A stretch of 64,000 nt of DNA from Hibiscus mutabilis. Lineage: Eukaryota > Streptophyta > Magnoliopsida > Malvales > Malvaceae. Made by a program: the position numbers and the translations under genes. Below, one piece after another: positions 43,612 to 55,919 of the stretch. Where the stretch lies: NCBI GenBank assembly GCA_019671005.1, contig CM033721.1, positions 57,040,284 to 57,104,283 on the forward strand. Reading direction: 5' to 3'. The notes beneath the pieces are model-generated. The model did no database searches. It was not told where the DNA came from and was given only the letters and a program-made list of their open reading frames with translations. Within the stretch, counting starts at the first letter, position 1; each line of letters begins with the position of its first letter.

Positions 43612-43897
43612 TGCTCAAAACCAACCCTTTTGCCTTTGTCCCAAAGGCAATTAGGGATCTCTTGTTAAGGGCATATGTTTAAACCATTATGGTTCTTTAT
43701 CAATAAAATGATGTTTTTCTAATAAATCTTGCGTGGCAAACATTCCTTTGCAAATACTTAAGCACTAAAAAAAAGCTCAAAGCAAAATAAAAGCACCAAA
43801 AAATGAACATAAAATCCAAAATAAAAAGAATCATTCCATTCATTTGTTTGTTTCTCCACTTTCATTGTATATACATTCGATCCTTTTTTCTTTCAGG
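43612..43897 (+). other. Putative intron between protease and RT in Tat/Ogre element
   Basis: After the stop near 43609 there are about 290 bp without coding. They end in a pyrimidine tract plus AG (TTTTTTCTTTCAG, 43885-43897), followed by an open frame that reads ESDQEIDFELPMCLEEVE and continues beyond Tekay-2 as VEDWEDEEEHDLP. Ogre elements are known to carry a spliced intron at this place. I cannot fix the donor site. Confidence 0.5.
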
Positions 43898-43976
43898 TGT
43901 CCAGATACCAACAGTACAAATAACTCTGAATCTGACCAGGAAATTGACTTCGAACTGCCCATGTGTTTAGAAGAGG

Positions 43977-43981
43977 TTGAA
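43977..43981. other. Target-site duplication of Tekay-2, left copy
   Basis: TTGAA, identical to 53791-53795. Confidence 0.95.
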
Positions 43982-46339
43982 TGTAACACCCCCTTCTCGG
44001 TCTGGTAGAGAATCGGGTCGAAGAGTGTCGTCGGAAGACGGAATCGGAGGTTAGAATCGAAATTAGGGCTAATTTAAAATTTTCAAATTAAAAAGGGACT
44101 AAATTACGAACGTTACAATTTAACAACCCTAATCAGATTCTTTATTACCAAATTGTAATTAGTCTCACCAATTATTAATCTGTGAAGTTTCGTGGTTATC
44201 GGATATCTTTAACCTATCCATTCAGGCTACAAAATTTTTAGTGACCAATTTGTAATCTTTTAAAAATGTTTTCTTGAGCCTTTTAATAGAATTTATTGAC
44301 TCCGTACAGATACACTATAGGCCGTATTGGTACGCTATGTTTTCTTTATTACGCTATGTTGTCTAATTATTATCAAATTTTACTAGCAGGCCTAAAGATC
44401 TCAATTCTAATAGCATGTCAAATTTTAGGGCATTCTGAATCAATTTACCTAGTTTTCTCTTTAGGCTCATTTTCACAACTTAACCATTTCCAAAACTTAC
44501 CACTTTATGAATATAACTCTAGATCATTATAGGTCTATTACACAACCATCAAAATATTAGTACAAAACATGTTTAAAGCATATGCCACACTTCTAGGAGT
44601 TCAAGATAGAGAGTAAGCATACATATAGCTAAGGAGAGTGACTTGCAACCGCAACAACACGATCGTAGCTCGGGATCACTTAAGGTCCTGAAAATGCATG
44701 AGACACACATGTTAGGCTTACATAGCCTAGTGAGGTAGTTATAACGAATACAATGATTAATCAATATTATGCATGACATGTTGATCAAGTAATCTACATA
44801 GGCATAGTTCCATGTACACAATTTCATGCTTATTTCACATATTCACATACTTTCATATTTTCATATTATAGTTCATAAACACATAGAATTTCCATTAGGT
44901 ACCATCGGATACACGGATTCCCTTGTACACCAACACATATAATGGAGAGTGGGCCGTAGCCTGAAACCGTAGCTCCTGAGATATATCCCTTACACAACCG
45001 ACTTTATTTCTCTCACATATAGGCCGTAGCCCTGGACCGTAGTCCTCCCTTACTTAACCAAGCTCAATACTCTTATGGCATGCCAATTGTATCCAATGTC
45101 CATCATTTCACAAGATCACATATTTCATATTTTCTTTCAAGTCATATCATTTCAAATATCAAAACGAGCCTTAGCTCCATATCACATATCATATTAATAT
45201 CGAATCCATGAACCACATACTTAGCATATCATAACCATATTTTCACATATCAAAATAGTACAAAGTACTTACCGGATTTACCAATCGAATTCAATATAGT
45301 AGCTCTATGTGAGCCTTTGATCAAATGCAACATAATCACAAATAATGCAAAGAGGATGGCACCATGCCTATCCCTTGACACAACTACACCCACCTTAAGG
45401 TACGAAGGCTTCTAAGATTCTCAAATTGTGATTCCTTTGTTCCTAGCTTTGATTGAGGTCGATGGATCATTTTCCTCCTTGTTTTGAGCTAGGAAAACAA
45501 TAGGAATCATTATAACGAAATTGACAATATAGCTTAGGCCTAGCTTAGGATTTCGAATCGAAATTAAACTCCCATCTTACATGGAATTTGATAATCGAAT
45601 GAGGGCTTTACCTTACCCGATGGATAGCTTTACAACGATACTTTCAATTTTAAGAAAAGATGAGCCTAGGGTGGACAAGAGGAGATGTGTGTGCTTAGGA
45701 TCTCAAGGTTGAAGACATCAATGGTGATGCTTGCTTGAGGAAGGCAAAATATGGTGTTTTAGCCTTCGGGAGGAATATGAACAATTGGATGAAGCTTATG
45801 CCTTAGTTAAATTTAAAACAAAAGAACTCTAATCATTTCTTCACCTATATGATAGATAATTGGAACCTTTCCTCCAAAAAAGGGTTTCCTAATCCTAAGG
45901 GTTGCAACTTCCTAAGATAGCTTTGACTTCATTGATTTATGAATTCTGATAATTTCACATGGGTTTAGGCAAGCATAGAGGTGACACACCACCTTACATC
46001 ACTTCCTTATCAAAACGACATCATATTTGCTCAAAACAGAGGACCCGTATCGATATGCTTCTGCATGTATTGGTACGCCCCCGCTAAAATTAGAAAGTTA
46101 GTTATTGTTAGTTAGGTCGTACGATACTCATATGGACGTATCGGTACGATTAGCTTAGATTTGCACTTTGGGCTTCGAATTTCATACTAGGAGTCCAATT
46201 ACTCACAAAAGGCCAAAATGTAACTCCATTACAATAAGAGGGGTACAAAAGTCAATCTTTTACAACATTATTACGTCGGTTTCAAAATTTTCGATCACCA
46301 AAGCCTAATTTCAACTAGGCCAATTTTCAGGATGTGACA
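43982..46339 (-). repeat. 3' LTR of Tekay-2 (2358 bp)
   Basis: TGTAACACCC at 43982 to GGATGTGACA at 46339. It lacks about 280 bp present in the other LTR near 44345, where that LTR has most GTATCGATAC copies. Remaining relatives of the motif are at ~44305-44335 and ~46045-46155. Confidence 0.93.
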
Positions 46340-46351
46340 ACTCTCCCCCTT
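46340..46351 (-). other. Polypurine tract of Tekay-2
   Basis: On the minus strand: AAGGGGGAGAGT, directly before the LTR. Confidence 0.85.
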
Positions 46352-46378
46352 AAGAAAATTCGTCCTCAAATTTTTACC

Positions 46379-47960
46379 TTAGCTGAATAGGTGAGGGTAC
46401 TGTTTTTGCATAGTTTCTTTAGGTTCCCATGTTGCCTCTTCAACAGAATGGCTTCTCCACATAACTTTCACCAAAGGCACAGACTTGTTACAAAGTCGTT
46501 TAACTTCTCGTGTGAGGATCTGCACTGGTTCTTCCTCGTACATCAGATTGGATTGAATCTCTACATATTCTGGTTCAATCACGTGGGAAGGATCTAATAT
46601 ATATTTGCATAACATAGATACATGGAAGACATTGTGAATCTGACTTAATTCCTCAGGGAGAGCTAATCGATAGGCAATAGGTCCAATATTCTCAATCACC
46701 TCGAACGGGCCAATAAAACGAGGATTTAGCTTTTCTTTCTTTTTGAAACGAAGGATCTTCTTCCATGGAGATACTTTGAGGAAGGCCTTCTCACCAACCT
46801 CATACTAAATATCTATCATGTCTAGATCAGTATAGTACTTGTGTCAGTCAAAGGCAGTCTTAAGCCGATCTCGAATAATAGTAGTTCTTTCCTCAGTTTC
46901 TCAAAGTAATTCAGGACCTAGCATTTTGCGTTCACCGAGTTCGGTCCAACAAAGAGGAGTTCTACACCTCTTTCCATAAAGAGCTTCATACGGAGCCATT
47001 TGAATTGAAGCCTGGTAACTGTTGTTGTAAGCAAACTCGACCAAGAGTAGGGATTTCTCCCACGTATTCCCAAAGTCGATGACATAGGCTCGGAGCATAT
47101 CTTCCAGGATCTACAAGGAAGAATCGTGATTGTGCAAACACTCATTCACATAAATTAGAGAAGGGTTTAGAGTTACCTGAATAACTCTTTCTGATTGGGC
47201 GTCAATTTGAGGATGGAAAGCAGTGCTAAGATGCACCCGTTTTCCCAAGGCCTCGTGTAAAGTCCTCTAAACTCAGACGTAAATCGTGGATCACGATCTA
47301 AGATGATAGATACCAAAATTTTGTGTAAATAAATAACTTCACGTATGTACAACTCCGCAAGCTTAGGCAAGCTGAAATCCATTCTTATTGGAAGGAAGTG
47401 AGCAGACTTGATGAATCGGCCCACAATTACCCAAATGGCATCATTTTTCTTGGAGTCAAAGGTAGACCACTTACGAAGTCCATCGTGATGTGCTCCCATT
47501 TCCATTGTGGAATTTCAATGGGCTGCAGAAGACCCGTAGGTACCTTGTACTCATCTTTGACCCGCTGACAAGTCAAATACCTGGTTATGTAGTCCGTGAT
47601 CTCATTCTTCATACCGGACCACCAATAGATCTCCTTTAGATCTTTGTAAATTTTGATAGCTCTAGGGTGAACAGAAAGGAATAGAATGAGCTTCACTTAG
47701 GATTTGATTCCGAAGATCATCATCATCGGTAACACAAATGTAGTTGTGGAAACATAATAACCCTTCAGAATTCAAAGAAAAGTCAGGATCTGATCTATCC
47801 TTGACCTTAGCAATAAGGGGTTGTAACTCCTCATCATTTTCATGGAGTGCCTTAATTAGAGATACAATGGTGGAGTGAACTCTCAGCTCAGCTAACAATT
47901 TGCCATGCTTTCTGGGTCAGAAGTGAATATTCAAGCATCTCAGAGAAGAAGTGGGCTTCC
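46379..47960 (-). pseudogene. Tekay-2 integrase and chromodomain (broken)
   Basis: Zinc finger near 47560-47690 (ILSEAHSIPF, CQRVKDEYKVPTGLLQP), then MDFVSGLPLTPRK, VSIILDRDPRFTSEFRGLYT, the third catalytic part broken near 47150-47200, then SYQASIQMAPYEALYGKRCRTP. The C-terminal chromodomain end (46379-46699): HNVFHVSMLCKYILDPSHV, VMWRSHSVEEATWEPKE, YPHLFS. The frame changes at least five times. Same domain order as Tekay-1. Confidence 0.85.
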
Positions 47961-49042
47961 GGCTAAGAGCGTCAGCCACCACATTGGCTTTACCGAGATG
48001 GTAGTCAATGACTAAATCATAATCTTTCAATAGATCCATCCATCGATGTTGACGAAGGTTTAACTCTTTCTGAGTTAGGAGATATTTCAAGCTTTTGTGA
48101 TCAGTGTAGAGATAACACTTCTCACCATAAAGATAATGACACCAAACTTCAAGGCAAGCACAACTGCGGCAAGTTCCAGATTATGAGTCGGGTAATTTAG
48201 CTCATGAGGCTTGAGTTGACGTGAGGCATAAGCTATGACTTTGCCTTCTTGCATCAAAACACAGCCTAATCCCAGGTGGGATACATCACTGTACACGGTG
48301 AAGTCTTTGCCCGACTCGGGTTGCACTAACACAAGGGCATGAGTAAGGAGTTGCTTGAGTTGGTCGAAACTCTTTTGCTGATCAACAGTCAATACAAAGG
48401 GAGTATCCTTGTGGAGAAGCTTCGTTAAGGGTGCTGCAAGTAATGAGAATCCCTTAACGAATCTACGGCAATAGCCTGCAAGGCCTAGAAAACTATGGCC
48501 TTCTCCCACATTCTTCGGAGGAGTCCAATCAAGGATTGCTTGGATCTTCTTTGGGTCCACTTGAATTCTCGCATAAGAGATTACATGGCCAAGAAAGGAT
48601 ACTTCAGACAACCAAAATTCACATTTACTGAACTTGGCATAGAGTTGTTTCTCTCGGAGGGTCTGAAGCACAAGCTTGAGATGTTCTTCATGAGAAGCAG
48701 AGTCTTTAGAATATATCAAAAATCGTGTATGAAGACAGCCACAAATTTATCGAGATAGGGTCGGAATACATAATTCATCAGGTCCATGAAGGCTGCAGGT
48801 GCATTCGTGAGCCCGAAAGGCATCACCAAAAATTCATAGTGACCATATCTGGTCTGAAAGGCAGTCTTTGGAACATCAGACTCTTTCACCAACATTTGGT
48901 AGTATCCGGACCGAATATCTATCTTGGAAAAGATAGAAGCATCCTTCAACTGATCAAAGAGGTCATCTATCCTTGGAAGTGGGTACTTGTTCTTGATCGT
49001 CACTTTATTCAATTGATGATAGTCAATGCATAGACGCATCAA
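47961..49042 (-). pseudogene. Tekay-2 RT and RNase H (broken)
   Basis: RT reads LMRLCIDYHQLNKVTIKNK, KIDIRSGYYQMLVKESD and FGLTNAPAAFMDLMN. The polymerase site is VFIHDF: the first Asp of FIDD is His, and a frameshift plus stop follow at once (48715-48725). RNase H continues from 48719 (IYSKDSASHEEHLK, then KDFTVYSDVSHLGLGCVLMQ) and ends around 47961 with YHLGKANVVADALSRK-type sequence. A one-base loss in an A run (49050-49058) separates RT from the protease frame. Confidence 0.86.
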
Positions 49043-49848
49043 TCCATCCTTTTTTTTATGAACAAAACTGGTGCTTTCCAGGGTGAGGAACTCGGTCGGA
49101 TGAATCCTTTATCTTGAGGGTCTTGAATTTGAGCTTTTAACTCCTTCAACTCCACTGGAGCCATTCTATACGGAGTAGTAGAGACCGGAGTAGTTCTAGG
49201 TTGCACTTCTATCCTGAATTCTACTTCACGGGTGGGAGGGAGTCCTGGAAGTTCATCCGGAAACACATCAGGAAATTCTTTCACCACTAGTACGTCTTCG
49301 ATTTTCAATTCTTCCTTAGACTCCATGGCATACATGAGACTCTTTTTAGGCTCGGGTTTGAACTTTATCAAGGTTATGATCTCTTTACTGAGTCCACAAA
49401 GATATAATTTCTTCTTTGAACAATCCACCCACGCTTGATGTTCAGATTTCCAATCGAGGCCTAGAATGAGATCGAACTCATGAAATGGCAAAGCCATCAA
49501 GTTGGCCGAAAATAGGATCCCTTGGATCCTTAGGGGACAAGCTCTATAGATTATTCGAATAGCCACATTATCTCCTAGCAGATTTGAGACAAGTATCTCG
49601 GAAGCAACAGGTTCACATTCTAGAGCATACTTTTCAATCAAGGGTTCACTAATAAAGAAATGTGTGGAGCCTGGATCGATTAAAGCATAAACAAGTTCAG
49701 AACATAACTCCACCATACCTATAATCACATCAAGATCATCCTCTTGCTCGTGACCTCGAATATGGTACATTTGAGTTGAATTATGCGGGTCACGGCCAGC
49801 TGGAGGAGTATTGTTGTTGCGAGGTCTACCTGCGGATCCGGTTGGCAC
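49039..49848 (-). pseudogene. Tekay-2 protease to start of RT
   Basis: Open for 269 codons. Protease motif ALIDPGSTHFFIS (D-P-G-S, where the clade usually has D-S-G), then HEFDLILGLDWKSEHQAWVD, EFPDVFPDELPGLPP and the RT start APYRMAPVELKEL-type sequence. Upstream, the Gly/Pro/Asn-rich piece after gag carries a CCHC knuckle on the minus strand near 49920-49975 (CYLCEESGHFIRQC). Confidence 0.85.
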
Positions 49849-51057
49849 TGGTTTTTCTCCTCTCCCTTTATTAGGATTGTTCTAAGAAGCTACAGATATA
49901 GGAGCATGCAGATTCTGTGGGCACTGCCGGATAAAGTGGCCAGACTCTTCACAAAGATAGCAGGAATTTGATTGCCTAAGGCACTGCCCTGGGTGCCTCT
50001 TCTGATAGAAGTTGCATAAAGGAATCTGAGAGCCCTTTACAAAACCACTTGTGTTATCCACTGATGCAGTATGGGTAACAGATGTTCTTGCAGACTGAAA
50101 ATATGGTACGTAACCAGATCAAGGTAGCTGCTAGTAAGTAACAAACTTCTGGTCCTACTGTCTCCCATTCTTTTAGGACGTAGGTGGCTTGGAGTCGTCA
50201 TGAAATCTCTTGTCAGGTCAGGCCTCGTTCCCCTTCCTTCTTTTGGAATATTTCTGTGAGGCTTCTGTTGTGATGGCCCGGTTGGCGAGAGTCTGGAAGT
50301 CCTCAATCTCCAGTGCAATGAAGAGAAGACGTAGTTCGTCACAAAGACCGCCTATGAACATTCGACACTTCTCTTTCTCTATACGTATGATTTTAGTTTC
50401 GTATCTTGCATACATACAGAAATGGTGGATGTATTGCTCCACGGGTTTTCCTTATTGTCTTAAATGGAGGAACTTCTTGCGCCTTTTCGCAATGTAATGC
50501 TCACAGATGTATTTCTTGCGGAACTCCTGCAGAAAGAAGTCCCACGTGACACGGTGTTCAGGAATAGTATGGGTCACCGTATCCCACCAACTTTGGGCCT
50601 CTTCAGCTATCAGAACCAGGGCATACTCAAGCTTATGCTCCTCATGACACTTCATTTGTTTATTCAGTACTTTCATAGTGTTCTTCAGCCAGTATTTCGA
50701 GATCTCGGGGTTATCCAGGTCCTAGCCGGTGAATGTGTAAAAAGGATACTGCTTGAGCTTATCAACAGGGGCTCTCGAAACAGGCAAAGAAGCTTCAGCA
50801 GGCGAAGGATGTTTTTCTTGTCGGAGAGACACCACTACTTGCTTGATCATGTCCGCCATGGACATCAGGTACTCCTGCTGAGCGGGATGCATATACGGAG
50901 GATGAGGTGGATCATTTTGTCTTACTTGTTCAGGCCCTAGTCTTGGCCTCAGATTATCCCCTCGAGTAGAGGAGGAGTCGGGATTGGGCTCGTTTATAGC
51001 ACGCCTATTAGTAGTGCTATCATTTTCAAATCTATTCAGACAGAAGAATTGAATCAT
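49849..51057 (-). pseudogene. Tekay-2 gag (broken)
   Basis: Three pieces in the same frame are separated by stops: 50722-51057 (YLMSMADMIKQVVVSLRQEK), 50452-50676 (HKLEYALVLIAEEAQSWWDT, FLQEFRKKYICEHY) and 50218-50442 (EQYIHHFCMYARYETKIIRI, CRMFIGGLCDELRL). Then comes a Lys/Ser-rich linker and the knuckle region. This is standard Tekay gag content; the start is probably the ATG at 51057. Confidence 0.82.
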
Positions 51058-51162
51058 GTAAGCTGCAAGTCACAGATAACATATTCAATTAACTCCTAAG
51101 TGGCATATGCTGACACAAACTCATAAAAGATGCATGTTTAGTCTTAGAATCGACTAAACCTA

Positions 51163-51175
51163 GGCTCTGATACCA
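51163..51175 (-). other. Primer-binding site of Tekay-2, initiator-Met tRNA
   Basis: On the minus strand: TGGTATCAGAGCC, four bases from the LTR end at 51180. Confidence 0.92.
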
Positions 51176-51179
51176 CAAT

Positions 51180-53790
51180 TATAACACTATCTTCCCGGTC
51201 TGGTAGAGAACCAGGTCGGAGAGTGTCGTCAGAAGACGAAATCGCAGGTGGAAATCGAAATTGGGGCTCATTTAAAATTTTTGAATTAAAAAGAGACTAA
51301 ATTACGAATATTACAATTTAACAACCCTAATCCAGATTCTTTATTACCAACTTGTAATTAGTCTCGCCAATTATTAATCTGTGAAGTTCTGTGGTTACCG
51401 GATATCTTTAACCAATCCATTCAGGCTACAAAATTTTTAGTAACTAATTTGTAATCTTTTAAAATTGTTTTCTTGGGCCTTTTAACGGAATTAACTAATC
51501 CGTACCGATACACTATAGGTCGTATCGGTACACTATGTTGATTTTCATAATTTCTAGGTTCAAGGTCAACGACCCCGTATCGATACGTATATGCCCGTAT
51601 CAATACACTTTGAATTGGGTTGACTCGTTTCAGTATGGCTGAGGCCGTATTGATGCAGTTAAATTTTAGACCTTATTGTCCAAACCCCTATCGGTACACT
51701 CCTTAGGGTATCGATACTCCCTGCTTCATCAATGACCAAATATGCAAGACCGTATCGCTACAGGCTTCCCTGTATCGATATGCCTGGCCTGTAATGACAA
51801 ATTTCATCTAGTTTTTTTTATCTAATTTGGCCCCTCAAATGTTGTCTAATTATTATCGAATTTTACTAGCAAGCCTAAAGATCTCAATTCTAATAGCATG
51901 TCAAATTTTAGGGCATTCTGAATCAATTTAACTAGTTTTCTCTTTAGGCTCATTTTCACAACTTAACCATTTCAAAAACTTACCACTTTATGAATATAAC
52001 TCTAGATCATTATAGGTCTATTACACAACCATCAAAATACTAGTACAAAACATGTTTAAAGCATATGCCACACTTCTAGGAGTTCAAGATAGACAGTAAG
52101 CATACATATAGCTAAGGAGAGTGACTTGCAACCGCAACAACACAATCGTAGCTCGGGATCACTTAAGGTCCTGAAAATGCATGAGACACACATGTTAGGC
52201 TTACATAGCCTAGTGAAGTAGTTATAACGAATATAATGAGTAATCAATATTATGCATGACATGTTGATCAAGTAATCTACATAGGCATAGTTCCATGTAC
52301 ACAATTTCATGCTTATTTCACAAACTTTCATATTTTCATATCAGAGTTCATAAACACATAGAACTTCCATTAGGTACCATTGGATACACGGATTCCCCTG
52401 TACACCAACACATATAACGGAGAGTGGGCCGTAGCCCTCAAGTCGTAGCGCCCGAGATATATCCTCTTACACAACTGACCTTATTTATCCAACATATAGG
52501 CCATAGCCCTGGACCGTAGTCCTCCCTTACTTAACCGAGCTCAATAATCCTATGGCATGCCAATTGTATCCAATGTCCATCATTTCACAAGATCGTAGTC
52601 CTCCCTTACTTAATATTTTCTTTCAATTCATATCATATAAAATATCAAAACGAGCCTTAGCTCCATATCACATATCATATTCATATCGAATCCATGAACC
52701 ACATACTTAGCATATCATAACCATATTTTCACATATCAAAATAGTACAAAGTACTTACCAGATTTACCAATCGAATTCAACACAGTAGCTCTATGTGGGC
52801 CTTTGATCGAATGAAACATAATCACAAATAATGCAAAGGGGATGCCACCATGCCTATCCCTTGACACAACTACACTAACCTTAAGGTACGAAGCCTTCTA
52901 GGATTCTCGAATTGTGATTCCTTTGTTCCTAGCTTTGATTGGGGTCGGTGGATAGTTTTCCTTCTTGTTTTGAGATAGGAAAACAATAGGAATCATTATA
53001 ACTAAATTGACAATATAGCTTAGGCCTAGCTTAGGATTTCGAATCAAAATTTAAATCCCATCTTACACGGAATTCGATAATCGAATGAGGGATTTACCTT
53101 ACCAGATGGATAGCTTTACAACGGCACTTTCAATTTAAAGAAAATATGAGTTTAGGGTGGGCAAGAGGAGAGGTGTATGTTTGCTTGAGGAAGACAAGGT
53201 ATGGTGTTTTAGCCTTCGGGAGGAATATGAACAATTGGATGAAGCTTATGCCTTTGTTTAATTTAAAACAAAAGCACTCTAATCATTTCTTCACCTATTC
53301 GATAGCCAACAGGAACTTTTCCTCCAACAAAGGGTTTCTTAAGCCCAAGGGTTGCAACTTCCTACGATAGCTTTGACCTCATTGATTTATGAATTCTGAT
53401 AATTTCATGTGGGTTTAGGCAAGCATAGAGGTGACACACCACCTTACATTACTTCCTTATCAAAACAACATCAGATTTGCTCAAAACAGGGGACCCGTGT
53501 CGATACGCTTTTGCCTGTATCGTTAAGCCCTCACTAAAATCATGAAGTTAGTTATTGTCAGTTAGGCCGTATCGATACTCATCTGGACGTATCGATATGA
53601 ATAGCTAAGATTTGCACTTTGGGCTTCGAATTTCATACTAGGAGTCCATTTACTCGCATAGGGCCAAAATGTAACTCCATTACACCAAGAGGGGTACAAA
53701 AGTCAATCTTTTACAACATTATTACGTCGGTTTCAAAATTTTTGATCACCGGAGCCTAATTTCAACTAGGCCAGTTTTCAGGATGTGACA
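51180..53790 (-). repeat. 5' LTR of Tekay-2 (2611 bp)
   Basis: Starts TATAACAC (a TG to TA change against TGTAACAC in the partner) and ends GGATGTGACA. It contains the fuller array of GTATCGATAC-like palindromes (51502-51781 and 53497-53598). Confidence 0.93.
51502..51781. repeat. GTATCGATAC palindrome array in Tekay-2 LTR
   Basis: Perfect copies at 51577-51586 and 51708-51717; one-mismatch copies at 51502, 51522, 51597, 51752 and 51772. Further copies: 53569-53578 (perfect), 53497 and 53589 (one mismatch). The spacing is irregular, so this is not a simple tandem repeat. Confidence 0.88.
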
Positions 53791-54690
53791 TTGAAGACTG
53801 GGAGGACGAGGAAGAACATGATCTACCTAACGATATGCTCAGGTTAATAGAGAGTGAATAGAAACATATTTTGCCTAACAAGGAAGAATTAAAAGTTCTG
53901 AATCTTGGGACTGAAGAGGAAAAATGCAAAGTGAAGATTGGCACTTCTATCACCGCCGAGGCCCGACGGAGCTTGATCAAACTTCTACAAGAATATAAGG
54001 ACATATTTTTTTGTCGTATCAAGACATGCCTTTTCTGGACACTGACATTATTGTGCATCAACTCCCCATTAGGCCAGAATACAAGCCTGTGCAACAGAAA
54101 CTAAGGAGAATGAAGCCTGAAATGCTTCTGAAAATTAGAGACGAGGTAAAAAAGAAATATGATGTCGTGTTTCTTGAAGTGGTAAAATACTCAAAATGGG
54201 TGGCTAATATCGTCCCAATCCCAAAAAAAGGTGGAAAAGTGCGCATGTGCGTCGACTATCGAGATCTCAATAGAGAAAGTCTTAAAGATAATTTCTCGTT
54301 ACCACATATCGACACTCTGGTGGATAACACAGTAGGAGATTCTCTTTTCTCCTTTATGGATAGTTTCCCGGGGTATAATCAGATCAAGATGTGCCCAGAA
54401 GATATGGATAAAACCTCGTTTATAACTTAGTGGGGAACCTTCTGCTATAAAGTCATGCATTTCAGCCTAAAGAATGTAGGGGCAACTTATCAGCAGGCCA
54501 TGGTGACTTTGTTCCATGAAATGATGCACAATGAGATAGAAGTATACGTCGATGACATGATTGCCAAATCCCGTTCAGAGGACGAACACAAGGTGAACTT
54601 GGAGAAACTCTTCAAAAGGTTGAGAAAGTTTCAGTTGAAACTCAATCGACCAAGTGTACCTTTGGAGTACGATCAGGAGAATTACTAGGT
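53791..54690 (+). pseudogene. Tat/Ogre RT (broken)
   Basis: Resumes after Tekay-2: VEDWEDEEEHDLPNDMLRL, a stop near 53860, then KVLNLGTEEEKCKVKIG. A frameshift at about 54010-54030 leads to PEYKPVQQKLRRMKPEMLLK, VRMCVDYRDLNRE and DSFPGYNQIKMCPEDMDKTS. A TAG at 54428-54430 stands where Pro of ITPWG should be. The polymerase site is EVYVDDMIAKS (54540-54572), intact. A frame change follows near 54650. This RT type is diagnostic of Tat/Ogre. Confidence 0.88.
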
Positions 54691-55259
54691 TTCATCGTAA
54701 GCGAAAGGGGAATTGAGATCAATCTAGAAAAAGTTAAGGCCATTCAGGAACTTTCTTCACCCTGAACACAAAAAGTGGTCTGAGGTTTCCTCGAAAAGTT
54801 AAATTACATCACCTGTTTCATTTCTCAGTTAACAGAGAAGTGCATCCCTATATTTAGGTTATTTCAAAAGAATAACCCGAGAACATGGAATGAAAAATGT
54901 CAAACAACACTAGAAAAAATCAAGAAACAGTTGACGAATTCTCCTAATATGGTTTCGCCTGTTCTAGGGAAACCCTTGATCCTGTACTTAACCGTCCATG
55001 AAAACTCGTGGGATGTGTGCTAGGAAAACATGATGAAACTAGGAGAAAAGAGAAAGCAATTTTTTACTTGAGTAAGAAATTCACAGATTGTGAAACTAGA
55101 TATTCCCCGATCGAGAAGCTATGTTGCACTTTCGTATGGGTAGCTAAAAGGTTAAGGCAGTACATGTTATACCATACCACATGGCTGATATCGAAGCCGG
55201 ATCCTCTAAAGCTCATGATAGAAGCACCGGTCTTGTCAGGAAAACTGGCCCGCTAACAA
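54691..55259 (+). pseudogene. Tat/Ogre RT thumb and first RNase H (broken)
   Basis: RT connection part (VKAIQELSSP, a stop near 54780, KLNYITCFISQLTEKC), then RNase H remnants: MGCVLGKHDETRRKEKAIFY, SKKFTDCETRYSPIEKLCC, LRQYMLYHTTWLISKPDPL. In this lineage the first RNase H is followed by a second one, present at 55260. Confidence 0.75.
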
Positions 55260-55919
55260 ATGCTATTATCAGAATTTGACATTCAATATGTAAGCCAGAA
55301 AGCTATAAAGGGGAGTGTTATAGCAGACTTTCTGGCCAGTCGTGCTTGCGAGGACTATGAAACATTGAATTATAACTTCCCGGATGAAGACTTATTGTGT
55401 ATCTCGACTGAGGAAAGTGAAGACTTGGAGGAGTCTTGGGTAATGAACTTTGATGGTGCCACTAACGCCTTAGGACGAGGTATTAGGGCAATCTTAGTTT
55501 CACCAGAAGGGAATTATTATCCTTTCACTAGCCAATTGGAATTCTTCTACACCAACAATATGGTTGAATACGAGGCTTGCGTACTTGGTTTACATGCGGC
55601 CATCGAAAAGAAAATCAAGACTTTAAGAGTCTTTGGGGATTCAATGCTAGTCATCTATCAAATTCGAGGAGAGTGGAAAACAAAATATGCAAAATTGGTG
55701 AAGTATCATAAATTGGTCCTCGAACTAATCAAAGAGTTCGATAAAATCACCTTCAAGTACCTCATAAGAGAGGATAACCAAATGGTTGATGTCCTCGCTA
55801 CTCTAGTTGCCATGTTCAAAGCAAATGAAGGTACTGAGATGATGCCAATTAAAATGCAATTGTTTGACTCCCCAGCCTACTATTGTGATATAGAAGAAGA
55901 GGCAGATGGTCTTCTATAG
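55260..55919 (+). pseudogene. Tat/Ogre second (archaeal-type) RNase H, open frame
   Basis: An uninterrupted 219-codon piece. LLSEFDIQYVSQKAIKGSVI joins the first RNase H to the second. The second domain shows NFDGATNALGRG, TNNMVEYEACVLGLHAAI, VFGDSMLVIYQI and REDNQMVDVLATL, the D-E-D-D layout of archaeal/plant-type RNase H. This extra domain is a known mark of the Tat branch. It ends at the TAG at 55917-55919, where the polyprotein would normally go on to integrase. Confidence 0.88.

Larger units (their letters stand above)
43982..53790 (-). mobile_element. Tekay-2: Ty3/gypsy chromovirus, complete but dead
   Basis: Right to left: LTR 51180-53790, iMet PBS 51163-51175, gag, protease, RT, RNase H, integrase, chromodomain, polypurine tract 46340-46351, LTR 43982-46339. 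Perfect TTGAA duplications flank it. It interrupts the Tat/Ogre polyprotein just before RT. It is the same clade as Tekay-1, but a different family by LTR sequence. Confidence 0.93.

Noticed and set aside
43885..43897. Exact donor site for the putative Tat/Ogre intron
   Set aside because: Several GT dinucleotides after 43570 could serve; none fits well enough to choose.
44573..44827. Similar minus-strand frames in both Tekay-2 LTRs (also 52056-52331)
   Set aside because: LTR duplicates without known domain; Cys-rich by chance in a non-coding LTR.
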